A program made the position numbers and the translations under genes. Of a stretch of DNA of 64,000 nucleotides, positions 34,972 through 42,895 are shown one piece after another. Under the pieces are notes generated by a model. The model was given only the letters and a program-made list of their open reading frames with translations. It was not told the DNA's origin and made no database searches. The stretch covers positions 1-64,000 of the forward strand of contig NZ_MEJG01000003.1 of NCBI RefSeq assembly GCF_002592045.1, read 5' to 3'. Within the stretch, counting starts at the first letter, position 1. Each line of letters starts with the position of its first letter. The stretch is from Parasaccharibacter apium (GTDB lineage Bacteria > Pseudomonadota > Alphaproteobacteria > Acetobacterales > Acetobacteraceae).

Positions 34972-36864
34972 CTACACCTTACAGCTCTTCGGCTCTCGTA
35001 CTGCCCAACCCTCTGGCGTTTCTTCCACAGGCAAGCGTATGACAAAACAGGCACCACGCCCTCCCTTGCCTCGCTGCTGACTTTCCTCCACTGTATATGT
35101 ATCCATAACATCAATTGTCCCCCCATGGGCTTGCACAATGCCGTGTACAATGGATAATCCTAGCCCCGTCCCCTCTCCTTGTGCCTTTGTGGTAAAGAAC
35201 GGATCAAAAATCCACGGTCGAACGCTCTCCTCGATTCCTGGACCATTATCGCTCACCATGATTTCATAAATATTATCATGAAGACTTGTTCTAATCCGAA
35301 TTAAGCCCTGCCCATTTAGATAACCTTTACGATCTATTTCATTTAACGCATCAGCCGCATTCGCAATCAGATTCATAACCGCTTGATGAAATAAGGTTTC
35401 TTGGCAATTTAGCTGTAAAGGGGCCTCAAGCTGACAATCCACTGTAATGGTTTTACCCAGCCTATGTCTTACTAAGGCAAGCCCTGTCTCTATCGCCTCT
35501 TCAGCATCCACCCGACACCAATGCCCCTCCTCTAAACGAGAAAAACGGCGTAACCGCACCACAAGGTCACGAATACGCCCCAAACCCGTCTTCATAGCTT
35601 CTAAACGATGGAGGATCCGTTGAATGTTAGATTGCCCGTCACTTTGTTCGGTCCCTTCCAAATGCTTAAGGCACCGCTCCACCGTCTCAGCATGAGCAAG
35701 CGTAAAAGCGAGCGGGTTATTAATTTCATGAGCAATACCCGCTACCAACTCCCCTAAAGATGCCATCTTAGCAGTTTGAACAAGACGCGCTTGTGTTTGT
35801 ACGAGCTCATCATTCATTTGTGCTAATTCACTATTCGCCTGAGCGAGAGCCTCCGCTAAAGACGCTTGCGCTTGGGCAGCCCGTAATGCCAAAGCTGATT
35901 GCTGACGCTCCATCTCGCGCTGGCGAAAGGCTTCATTTTCCCGCCGCCGCCGCACCATCGCGCGAATACGTAATGCTAAAACAACAGGCGGCATATCACT
36001 TGGGACGAGGTCCTCCAACCCAGCCTCTAAAAACGCCACGCACGATTCCCCACGAAAGCGTTTTGCTTGGATAATCCCTAACATGCGAAATGGGACATTC
36101 CCTTGCGTACGTAATGTTTGCCGTCGCTGCTCTAGCAGGTGACAAAAAGCGATATCCTCCTCATTATCCCGCATATCCTCTAAAACGATACAATCTGGCC
36201 CATCAGGTGCGGTTAGCCATTCCCCTTCCAAAAGCTCGCTGGAGCGCAAAACCGTTGTCACTGTATGTCCATCACGCCACAACAACTCGCCCAACTCCGG
36301 GGTCTCTGCCTCCGCAGAACCATCACATTCATGCTTAAATTCAGGAATGGAAGGATCATTCCAAAAATTCTGCAAGAATTCATCATCCGCTTTACGAACA
36401 ATGACCACACGCGCCCGCTTTGCCTGCCATTGCGGGTGTAGGTGCCGCTTCTCCTCAGCAAGATGTAAAAGTGTACGCACCCGCAAGACCAATAGATCAG
36501 CATGCGCCGTACTGGAGAGGTACGCATCAGCCCCACTCTCAAAACCATCCAACTCCACACGAGGCGATGCATCATCTGTCAGCATCAAAACAGGGACATC
36601 CTCCATCGCTGGAATCTCTTTTACGCGACGAACAAACTGGCCTGCACTCATCCCACGCTGCAATGTACAACAGATAACCATATCGATCCGTTTCTCTCGC
36701 CCCACGCGCTGTACAACCTCCAGCATGGCTTCCGCCCCCTGACGACAGACAACCTCCATCCCCTTGTCACGCAACACATTATAAACGCGACTCTGCTCTG
36801 ACCCTGCCGGGTCTAATAGAAGGATACGGATATTTTTCTCATCCATAGTGGGTAAGATTTGCAT
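34972..36864 (-). CDS. Hybrid sensor kinase with degenerate receiver domains
   Basis: In this 630-residue protein, residues ~10-125 fold like a receiver, but the phosphoacceptor Asp is replaced (DMVICCTLQRGM) and the conserved KP is missing (AYLSSTAH). A second receiver-like region (~150-320) contains IVLEDMRDNEED and is also atypical. A coiled coil (~325-380) leads into ASLGELVAGIAHEINNPLAF (phosphoacceptor His) and a HATPase_c domain (NLIANAADALNEI, SDNGPGIEESV, TTKAQGEGTGLGLSIV). No membrane helix is seen. It is the first gene of the operon with the receiver-PAS-kinase, whose intact receiver is a plausible phosphoryl target. Function unknown. Confidence 0.83.
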   Translation of the reverse strand: MQILPTMDEKNIRILLLDPAGSEQSRVYNVLRDKGMEVVCRQGAEAMLEVVQRVGREKRIDMVICCTLQRGMSAGQFVRRVKEIPAMEDVPVLMLTDDASPRVELDGFESGADAYLSSTAHADLLVLRVRTLLHLAEEKRHLHPQWQAKRARVVIVRKADDEFLQNFWNDPSIPEFKHECDGSAEAETPELGELLWRDGHTVTTVLRSSELLEGEWLTAPDGPDCIVLEDMRDNEEDIAFCHLLEQRRQTLRTQGNVPFRMLGIIQAKRFRGESCVAFLEAGLEDLVPSDMPPVVLALRIRAMVRRRRENEAFRQREMERQQSALALRAAQAQASLAEALAQANSELAQMNDELVQTQARLVQTAKMASLGELVAGIAHEINNPLAFTLAHAETVERCLKHLEGTEQSDGQSNIQRILHRLEAMKTGLGRIRDLVVRLRRFSRLEEGHWCRVDAEEAIETGLALVRHRLGKTITVDCQLEAPLQLNCQETLFHQAVMNLIANAADALNEIDRKGYLNGQGLIRIRTSLHDNIYEIMVSDNGPGIEESVRPWIFDPFFTTKAQGEGTGLGLSIVHGIVQAHGGTIDVMDTYTVEESQQRGKGGRGACFVIRLPVEETPEGWAVREPKSCKV

Positions 36865-36904
36865 TGCGCCTCTCTAGAAGCTAGGTGCAGACATAGAAGA
36901 TAGA

Positions 36905-36938
36905 ATGAGGCAATTATAACGCACCTGTCCTGCCTCAT
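36905..36938 (-). promoter_or_regulatory. Putative operator/promoter of the two-kinase operon
   Basis: A perfect 8-bp inverted repeat, ATGAGGCA (36905-36912) and TGCCTCAT (36931-36938), has an 18-bp spacer. Read on the minus strand, the spacer holds a consensus -10 TATAAT (plus-strand 36913-36918) with no good -35, as at an activator-dependent promoter. It lies about 40 bp upstream of the kinase start. Confidence 0.45.
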
Positions 36939-36991
36939 CCCTTTTATGTCATGATCCACATGGTTATCCTAATGGAAGGTCCAAAACATTC

Positions 36992-37420
36992 ATGAATACA
37001 TCACCCTCACCACTACACCCCCCACGCCATGACCGCCTTGCTGCTAATGCGCGTACCCCTCAACGGGGCCTTCCTATCCTCGGGCGTGTTGTACTGACCG
37101 TGATCTGGGCAATCTTCCATTTCATCTTCAGTTTCCTCATTCAATTGACAGAACTTTTTGCCCCCATCCTCCTCATCATTGGTGTGGGCTGGTCGCTCAT
37201 CCCGCATCTCATTGCGCTCGCCAGTGCTAATCTCGGCTCCCTAACCGAGGACCCGCAGACCCATGATATTGTCAGCCATATTTCTCACACGCTTCCCAAC
37301 CAACTCGTCATTGCTGGGCATCTCTTCACACCACATAGCCTGATTATGGATGGCCTATTGCTTATGGCCCTTGCAGCGGCCTCCTCCACAGCAACAGCAT
37401 GGTTAGCACGGCGTCTCTAA
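36992..37420 (+). CDS. Small predicted inner-membrane protein
   Basis: I do not recognise this 142-residue protein. After a 30-residue hydrophilic Pro/Arg-rich N-terminus it has probable membrane helices at about residues 31-65 (VVLTVIWAIFHFIFSFLIQLTELFAPILLIIGVGW), possibly continuing to 75, and at about 117-140 (DGLLLMALAAASSTATAWLA). No functional motif is visible. It lies 59 bp upstream of the FtsE-like gene on the same strand and may share its transcript. Confidence 0.65.
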   Translation: MNTSPSPLHPPRHDRLAANARTPQRGLPILGRVVLTVIWAIFHFIFSFLIQLTELFAPILLIIGVGWSLIPHLIALASANLGSLTEDPQTHDIVSHISHTLPNQLVIAGHLFTPHSLIMDGLLLMALAAASSTATAWLARRL

Positions 37421-37479
37421 GGCTTTACATTGTCATGCGGGTTATACAATCGCCCTCGCTGCATGGGGGGAAATGAGGT

Positions 37480-38223
37480 ATGATTACACTCCATAACCTC
37501 TCCCTCCCCGCAAGCCCGGCCCTCATACAAGGGGGAATGCAATCCCTCTCCCTTCAACTCCAACGAGGGGAGGCTTTATGGGTCGTTGGGCCAGCTGAAT
37601 CCGGCAAGACAGCCTTGCTTGATACCTTAGCCCTGCGCCGCCCTGTTGCTGGTCCTGCAACTATTTTAAATGAGCCACTAAACCCGCGCTTTCCTGCCCG
37701 CACGCGCCAACGCTTACGCCAGCGCATTGGCTATATTGATGCAAATCCCCTCTTTATGGACCGCCTCAGCCTTGCCGATAATGTCGCCCTCCCCCTAGAA
37801 TTAGCCCATTTTCGACATGCTGAAATCCAACGCGAGACGGAGGCAATTCTGCAATGGTTCGGCCTACAAGACCATGCACAGGCCCTCCCAACCACACTGA
37901 GCCACACAACCCGCCTCCGCGCTGCATGTGCGCGTGCCTTAATTACCCATCCTTCCTTGATTTTAGTCGATGAACCAGCTCTCACCCTATGCCCAGAGCT
38001 ACGAGAACATCTTTTATCCACCATAAAAGACCTCGTCCAAAACGGGGCAACGGCCCTCTTTGCAATCCGCACGCGCCCGCCAGAAGTCTCCTTCCCAGAG
38101 GCCACCCTCACCTTGCCTTATAATCCCCCTGCCCCCACAGAAGGCGAAAAAGAGGAAATACCTCCCTCTCTCTTTGCCCCGCTTACCCCCATGGCTCCTA
38201 CCTATGAAGGACGCTTTTCATGA
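37480..38223 (+). CDS. ftsE: FtsE-like ATP-binding protein with degenerate catalytic motifs
   Basis: Assigned to FtsE because the FtsX-like permease overlaps its stop by 4 bp. FtsE is the ATPase of the FtsEX complex that controls cell-wall hydrolases at the septum. The 247-residue protein has a good Walker A (GPAESGKT, residues 37-44) and Walker B with catalytic Glu (LILVDEP, about residue 165). However, the Q-loop Gln is absent (IGYIDANPLFM), the signature LSGGQ reads LSHTTR, and the H-loop His is missing (FAIRTRPPEV). ATP binding is plausible but hydrolysis is doubtful. The sequence NVALPLELAHF is FtsE-like. Confidence 0.78.
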   Translation: MITLHNLSLPASPALIQGGMQSLSLQLQRGEALWVVGPAESGKTALLDTLALRRPVAGPATILNEPLNPRFPARTRQRLRQRIGYIDANPLFMDRLSLADNVALPLELAHFRHAEIQRETEAILQWFGLQDHAQALPTTLSHTTRLRAACARALITHPSLILVDEPALTLCPELREHLLSTIKDLVQNGATALFAIRTRPPEVSFPEATLTLPYNPPAPTEGEKEEIPPSLFAPLTPMAPTYEGRFS

Positions 38224-39080
38224 CACGTCTTGCCCGTGCCCTCTCATGGCCAAGCAGTTGGTCGCTCCTGATTGGTGTATGCCTTCTTACATGGCTTTTG
38301 GGCCTAAGCCTTGCTCTACCTTACGGGACAAGCCGTGCAACGCACCAGTGGGAAGAGCAAGCTACATCTTATGTCGTCATCGCCTTACCGCAACAAAATG
38401 ACAAAATTGATGCACTACAACATGCCGTGTCTGCCACATTCCCCGGCACAGAGGTAACACGTCTTTCGGAGCAAGAGGTTGCACAAACACTTGCTCATTG
38501 GTCCACACCATGGCCCGGCCCGCTCCCTACCCTCATCACCCTCCATTATCGGGGGGACATCGCCACGCTTACCACACTAGCGCAGCGTTATGAGCCTGAT
38601 GCGATGGTCATCCCACCACCACATCAGCTTGAGAAGCTCGCGCCATTTTTAGCAAATATCCGCCAAGCAGCTTGCCATATTGCGCTCGCTATGGGCGGCG
38701 CTATTGCCCTTATCGCCCCAGCCTTATTGTACCTCATGGCACGCACGACCGCTCTCGCTAATGCTCAACAACGCCTCTTGCTGCTCTCATTAGGCGGTAA
38801 TCCTACCACGCTGCATCATATATTTGCGCGGCGTCTTGCCCTCATCTCCGGTCTTGGGAGCCTCATAGGCATAGCCCTGCTCCTGCCGACCTTCATAGCC
38901 CTCACTAGGGCATTACGCCCTCTCCTGCGTCTGCCTCCCCTTACAGACCCACTCCATTTTACAACCCTGCTTCCCCCTATATTATGGGGGAGCCTAGCCC
39001 TTTTGCCGGTCCTTATAATGTGCCTTAGCGGGGGCCTCGTTTACCTGCTTTGCCGCATGCAGGACCGCACAACATCATGA
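38220..39080 (+). CDS. ftsX: FtsX-like cell-division permease
   Basis: The 286-residue protein has the FtsX layout. A membrane helix near residues 13-33 (WSLLIGVCLLTWLLGLSLAL) is followed by a periplasmic domain of about 130 residues (TSYVVIALPQQNDKIDALQHAV...EVTRLSEQEV). Three C-terminal helices follow (about 157-175, 202-230 and 253-280). The extracytoplasmic loop would bind a peptidoglycan-hydrolase activator. It is translationally coupled to the FtsE-like gene before it and to the YdcF-like gene after it (both ATGA overlaps). Confidence 0.83.
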   Translation: MTRLARALSWPSSWSLLIGVCLLTWLLGLSLALPYGTSRATHQWEEQATSYVVIALPQQNDKIDALQHAVSATFPGTEVTRLSEQEVAQTLAHWSTPWPGPLPTLITLHYRGDIATLTTLAQRYEPDAMVIPPPHQLEKLAPFLANIRQAACHIALAMGGAIALIAPALLYLMARTTALANAQQRLLLLSLGGNPTTLHHIFARRLALISGLGSLIGIALLLPTFIALTRALRPLLRLPPLTDPLHFTTLLPPILWGSLALLPVLIMCLSGGLVYLLCRMQDRTTS

Positions 39081-39724
39081 AGCAAGCCCTCGCCATAATA
39101 GGGCGCGGCTGTTTTGCCGTGGCCACTATCGTAAGCTGGGTGTTGATTGGCGGGTTTGTCTATTTTTGTGCCGATGCACTCCGCCCCCCGCCGGACCTCC
39201 AAAACATCCCCGCGGATTGTGACGGGATTGTCGCCCTTACGGGAGGAAAGAACCGTATCGAAGCCGGGATTGCGCTGCTTAAACAACAACCACAACGCTT
39301 ACTGCTTATCTCAGGCGTCTCACCGCATACGGAGCTAGGCCATATCCTCTCTGCCACAGGGACAGGACCACTCCCACCTACTTTAGCCCAGCATATCAGC
39401 TTAGGCCACCAAGCGGTAACCACCATTGGCAATGCGTGGGAGACAGCGCAATGGGCTGCGCAAAAGCATCTCCATCATCTCATCATCGTCACAGCGGGCT
39501 ATCATATGCGTCGCTCTTTGTTGGAGTTCCACGATATTGCCCCACAATTACGCTTAACCCCTTACTGGGTGCAGCCCCCCGCAATGAGTCCGCCATTGCA
39601 TTTCCATACGGTTCTCCTCATGATGAACCAATATGGCAAATTAATTGGGGCGTTGCTCCGCGTTATAATTTTACGCCAAACAGACTACGCCCAAGAAGGA
39701 TTCCGCCCGCCCCCGCCTTCATAA
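39077..39724 (+). CDS. YdcF/SanA family (DUF218) protein
   Basis: From ATG 39077 the protein has 215 residues with one N-terminal membrane helix (about residues 12-36) and a DUF218 domain. Recognisable parts are DCDGIVALTGGKNRIEAGIALL, RLLLISGV, TIGNAWETAQWA and HLIIVTAGYHMRRSLLEF. Members of this family take part in envelope polysaccharide or vancomycin-resistance phenotypes, and no reaction is firmly known. The start overlaps the ftsX stop. Its position in an FtsEX operon suggests a role in cell-wall metabolism, which is inference. Confidence 0.85.
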   Translation: MKQALAIIGRGCFAVATIVSWVLIGGFVYFCADALRPPPDLQNIPADCDGIVALTGGKNRIEAGIALLKQQPQRLLLISGVSPHTELGHILSATGTGPLPPTLAQHISLGHQAVTTIGNAWETAQWAAQKHLHHLIIVTAGYHMRRSLLEFHDIAPQLRLTPYWVQPPAMSPPLHFHTVLLMMNQYGKLIGALLRVIILRQTDYAQEGFRPPPPS

Positions 39725-39797
39725 TCTGCTCCTTACGTGATGAGGGATGCATATTTCCCTTGCTCTAAAGGGAGATTCTACGTCATGAACAGGACTC

Positions 39798-40555
39798 ATG
39801 ATGAGTTTCTTACGCGGCTTTTTGTTTAATCTCTATTTGTTGGTCCTCACCCTCCTTATGGGGGTTGTGGCCTTCCCTATCCGCCTGCTCAACCGGCGCG
39901 ATGCGGCCCTTGCTTATGCAAAACTATGGTCGCGTGCCGTCCTATGGGGGTTAGAGCGGCTTTGCTCCATCCGCATTGTCATTACAGGGCAAGAGAATCT
40001 GCCTGATGGCCCGGCTTTGATTGCCTCCCAGCATCAATCCTTCTTTGATGGATTTGTGTGGATGAATCTCGTTCCCTTACCTGCTTATGTCATCAAAAAG
40101 AGCTCACCTCCATCCCCCTTGTTGGCCCTATGCTTGTGTTGAGCGGGATGATCCCCGTTAATCGCGCAGGTGGCTCCAAAGCTCTGCGTGGGATGATGGA
40201 GACTGTTGCCAAAGCCCAAACAGCAGGGCGGCAGATTATCATCTTCCCCCAAGGCACACGCACCCAACCTGGCCAGACAGCCCCCCTCCAAAATGGTGTG
40301 GTCGCTCTTGCCCGCCAAGCAACAGCTCCTATCATCCCTGTTGTTACGAATTCGGGCCTATTTTGGCCTCGCTCCCCATGGCGGAAATATCCCGGCACGT
40401 TGGAGGTCATCATTGGCCCGCCTCTCTCCCCCACAATGGCAGGGCGCGCCTTAATACCAGCTATAACAGACGCATGGACGCACCTTTCCCAAGAGCATAA
40501 CCTTCCCCTAAGCCCTGTGGAAAACTCTGTGGATGTAAAAAGCGCCCCTCTGTAA
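39798..40555 (+). pseudogene. plsC: 1-acyl-sn-glycerol-3-phosphate acyltransferase (PlsC) split by a frameshift
   Basis: PlsC makes phosphatidic acid from lysophosphatidic acid. The sequence is intact but in two frames. Frame 1 (39798-40142) encodes the membrane anchor and the catalytic HxxxxD motif (ASQHQSFFDG) up to PAYVIKK. Frame 2 continues with KELTSIPLVGPMLVLSG, the second motif IIFPQGTRT and the remaining core to 40555. The join lies at a run of five A (40095-40099); a sixth A would restore one continuous protein of about 252 residues. It may be a sequencing error, a real recent mutation, or slippage on CAAAAAG. Because PlsC is normally essential, either a second copy exists elsewhere or the frame is restored. 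Confidence 0.82.
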
Positions 40556-40680
40556 TCATCTCCTTTAATAAAGTAATGCTCCTTTAAAAACGAGCCTCTG
40601 ATACCCACCATAACACCATGAAATATAACGTTTTTTGCAGGATTTATGGTTCTTTCCCTCTTTTCCCACAGCCATCCACA
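40516..40680. other. Paired DnaA-box-like sites flanking an AT-rich gap
   Basis: Four 9-mers resemble the DnaA box TTATCCACA. On the minus strand are TTTTCCACA (40516-40524, one mismatch) and ACATCCACA (40528-40536, two mismatches). On the plus strand are TTTCCCACA (40662-40670) and CCATCCACA (40672-40680), each with two mismatches. The pairs face each other across about 125 bp that are AT-rich and non-coding after 40555. The rest of the 170-bp gap to 40726 shows no other gene. Chance is a real alternative. Confidence 0.25.
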
Positions 40681-40725
40681 ACAGGTGCATTACTGTATAG
40701 ATGCTAGAAAACAGGCTGGGGACAA

Positions 40726-41946
40726 ATGAGTATCTCCCCTTCTTTGTATTCTTATTTTAAAGCAATAGGCCGTAAATGGCCGCCTTATCGTGTTATCCGT
40801 TTTTTATGCGGCGCCATTGTCTTAGGTCTTGCAGCGTCTTGGGGGTTATATCATCACACACAGGCTGTCCTGACTCGTCAGCTTGACCAACTTGCCGTGC
40901 AATCCCTCCCCTCTGACGGGCCAGACCCTACGCTAAACATACGCCTCTCCCGTGCTAAGGGCTGGCCTTTTGGCGCGTGGCGGGAGCTCTCTGGCGTTTC
41001 CTTCCATACTCATCTTAATGGGGCGGATGTTGTAGGGGCGACCCCGACCCTCATCCTCGGAGGCAATTGGCTAGACTGGGCGCGGACCATCACCACGCAA
41101 ACCAAACTCCCCCTCCGTATGCCACAAAGCACCATTCTACGCCTCGTACGTAATGGAAATAGCCTGACGTTACGGCTTAACAAAACACGCTTGCTCATCA
41201 GTAAAAGCATGATGCCATGCCCTGCTTTAACGGCGCGCTGCCACAACCACACAATGCCCCTCTACCGCGCTTATTTTCATATAGCGCAATTAGAGATCGC
41301 CGCCTCGCATCTTCCTTATACCGTAACCCTATCGCGCCCTACAGGCAGTATTCGCTTCGCCCCGCAATCCCTCGTAAGGCCAGACCCTGCTTTACAAGAT
41401 AGAGCCCTGCTCTCCGCCTCTATCACAGCAGAGCATTTATCCTACCCCGATACTATGCTCAAAGAGTTCGACATCACGCATTTACGCACTCAATTTGCCC
41501 TTTTACCCAACCTATATTCTGCTGCGTCACACGCATCCTCCCCAACAGCCCAGCCCAATTTGCTCCTCCGCTTACGCTTGCATGAACTCAGCGCGACATT
41601 CCGCCCCCTCGCTGCTAGTGAACAAAACACCCCACCCCCGCATCTCTCCCTTGGGGGGACACTCTATGTTCCTTCATTCTCTGGGGTCATATCTGTCAGC
41701 CTGACCAATTGGCAAAGTCCGCTGCATTTATTGATGCAAAGCCAATGGTTCCAACAAAATGTGCCGATGAGCTTACGTTCTTTATGTAACAATCTCATGA
41801 CCAGCCCGCGGATGGAAACCTTAGCCACCCGCCCGCTCACTGTGAGTATCCCGCTCGACCATGGCGTACCCCCTGGTTTATCATCCTCCTCTACGAGGCT
41901 ACATTCCCTCGCAGAGCATTTACGCAAACTAGACCCAACCCCTTGA
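40726..41946 (+). CDS. DUF2125-like protein with N-terminal membrane anchor
   Basis: The 406-residue protein has one N-terminal membrane helix (FLCGAIVLGLAASWGLYHH, about residues 26-44) and a large beta-rich extracytoplasmic domain. The pattern RAKGWPFGAWRELSGVSFHTHLNGADVVGATPTLILGGNWLDWART resembles DUF2125 proteins of alphaproteobacteria ('GWP' followed by a lipid-transfer-like repeat). Their function is not established. The stop overlaps the start of the NadQ-type regulator (TGATG), although the two have no obvious functional link. The assignment to DUF2125 is from memory of the pattern. Confidence 0.68.
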   Translation: MSISPSLYSYFKAIGRKWPPYRVIRFLCGAIVLGLAASWGLYHHTQAVLTRQLDQLAVQSLPSDGPDPTLNIRLSRAKGWPFGAWRELSGVSFHTHLNGADVVGATPTLILGGNWLDWARTITTQTKLPLRMPQSTILRLVRNGNSLTLRLNKTRLLISKSMMPCPALTARCHNHTMPLYRAYFHIAQLEIAASHLPYTVTLSRPTGSIRFAPQSLVRPDPALQDRALLSASITAEHLSYPDTMLKEFDITHLRTQFALLPNLYSAASHASSPTAQPNLLLRLRLHELSATFRPLAASEQNTPPPHLSLGGTLYVPSFSGVISVSLTNWQSPLHLLMQSQWFQQNVPMSLRSLCNNLMTSPRMETLATRPLTVSIPLDHGVPPGLSSSSTRLHSLAEHLRKLDPTP

Positions 41947-42803
41947 TGACATACCAAACCCTCTGCCCGACTGACCTCATCACCGTTTTAATGACCCTCG
42001 GCCATGAGGCCCCTCATGTCACATTATTACGGCACGACCAAAACACCCCCACTTTTGAAGAAAGTCATCACTCCCTCCAACAAAGCCTATGCCATTGGGC
42101 AGAAACCCTAACACACTGCCCGATTGGCTATATGGAGCAGCTTTATACCTTCAGCTCCTTCCCCATGCAGGGGGCGATACCGCATATTCACATTACTTAT
42201 CTCGCTCTCAGCCCCAGCCATCCCCACGCCTGCCACGGCTCCCTCTATCAACATTTCCCGTGGGAGGACCGCCGGAGTGAAACGGGCAATGCTCAACTTG
42301 CGCAATTCATCACCGCTATTGAGCAATGGGCCACACACCACCCAGGCCGCCAAAGCCGCATCGCCCCCGCCTTTGGGCTATATGACCTGCCCTGGGATGA
42401 TACACGCGTCCTAGAACGCTACGAACTGCTGTGGGAATCCGGCCTTGTGCCACGCACACTCCCTACAGCACACACCACACCACACGGGGATGACCGCCGC
42501 CTCCTCGCTACGGCTCTTTCCCGCTTGCGCGCCCGCATCCGCTATAGCCCTGCAGTGTTTGAGCTCCTCCCTAAGGCCTTCACACTCTTACAACTCCAAC
42601 AAGCGATAGAAACACTCTCTGGCCGGTTTATGCATAAGCCAAACTTCCGCCGCCTTGTGCTGCATCAAAACCTCGTGGAAGAAACCGGAGCTTATGAGCG
42701 TTTTACTGCCGGACGACCTGCCAAGCTCTACCAGTTTCGCCCTGCGGCAATGGCCTCTTGTTACCTGGGGTCGGCCTTCCTCCCCATAGAGGCAGCGCAT
42801 TAA
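41946..42803 (+). CDS. nadQ: NadQ/NrtR-like transcriptional regulator of NAD biosynthesis (COG4111)
   Basis: The 285-residue protein has an N-terminal Nudix-like fold with the family marker GYMEQLYTF (about residue 58) preceded by the degenerate box region SHHSLQQSLCHWAETLTH. That region lacks the catalytic Glu pattern of real Nudix hydrolases. The C-terminal half is the winged-helix part of NrtR-type regulators (LLATALSRLRARIRYSPAVFELLPKAFTLLQLQQAIETLSG...HKPNFRRLVLHQNLVEETG...GRPAKLYQF). Such proteins sense NAD-related ligands and repress NAD synthesis genes. Here nadABC follows in the same direction, with a palindrome on its promoter. The ATG at 41946 is preferred over a TTG three bases earlier. 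Confidence 0.85.
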   Translation: MTYQTLCPTDLITVLMTLGHEAPHVTLLRHDQNTPTFEESHHSLQQSLCHWAETLTHCPIGYMEQLYTFSSFPMQGAIPHIHITYLALSPSHPHACHGSLYQHFPWEDRRSETGNAQLAQFITAIEQWATHHPGRQSRIAPAFGLYDLPWDDTRVLERYELLWESGLVPRTLPTAHTTPHGDDRRLLATALSRLRARIRYSPAVFELLPKAFTLLQLQQAIETLSGRFMHKPNFRRLVLHQNLVEETGAYERFTAGRPAKLYQFRPAAMASCYLGSAFLPIEAAH

Positions 42804-42829
42804 TCACACCATAAAATCCTATAAAACAC

Positions 42830-42875
42830 TTGCAAGGAAGCTATTGCGCCCCCTATTATGCTCATAGTGAGTATA
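42830..42875 (+). promoter_or_regulatory. nadABC promoter with overlapping operator palindrome
   Basis: TTGCAA (42830-42835) and TATTAT (42854-42859) form a promoter with 18-bp spacing. Overlapping the -10 and extending downstream is a 19-bp palindrome of form TAT-n-CTCA-nnn-TGAG-n-ATA (42857-42875), 14 of 19 positions symmetric. A bound repressor there would block initiation. The neighbouring NadQ-type gene makes it the likely site of that protein. Confidence 0.65.
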
Positions 42876-42895
42876 AATCATATAAGGACCTCTCC

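Noticed and set aside
40094-40100. Programmed -1 frameshift in plsC at CAAAAAG
   Set aside because: The ideal slippery heptamer is AAAAAAG. The first base here is C, which disfavours re-pairing in the P site, and no stimulatory hairpin is evident. Indel or sequencing error is simpler.
42830-42895. Earlier in-frame start for nadA
   Set aside because: It would make the promoter and operator part of the coding sequence and adds residues absent from NadA proteins. The ATG at 42896 has a good ribosome-binding site.
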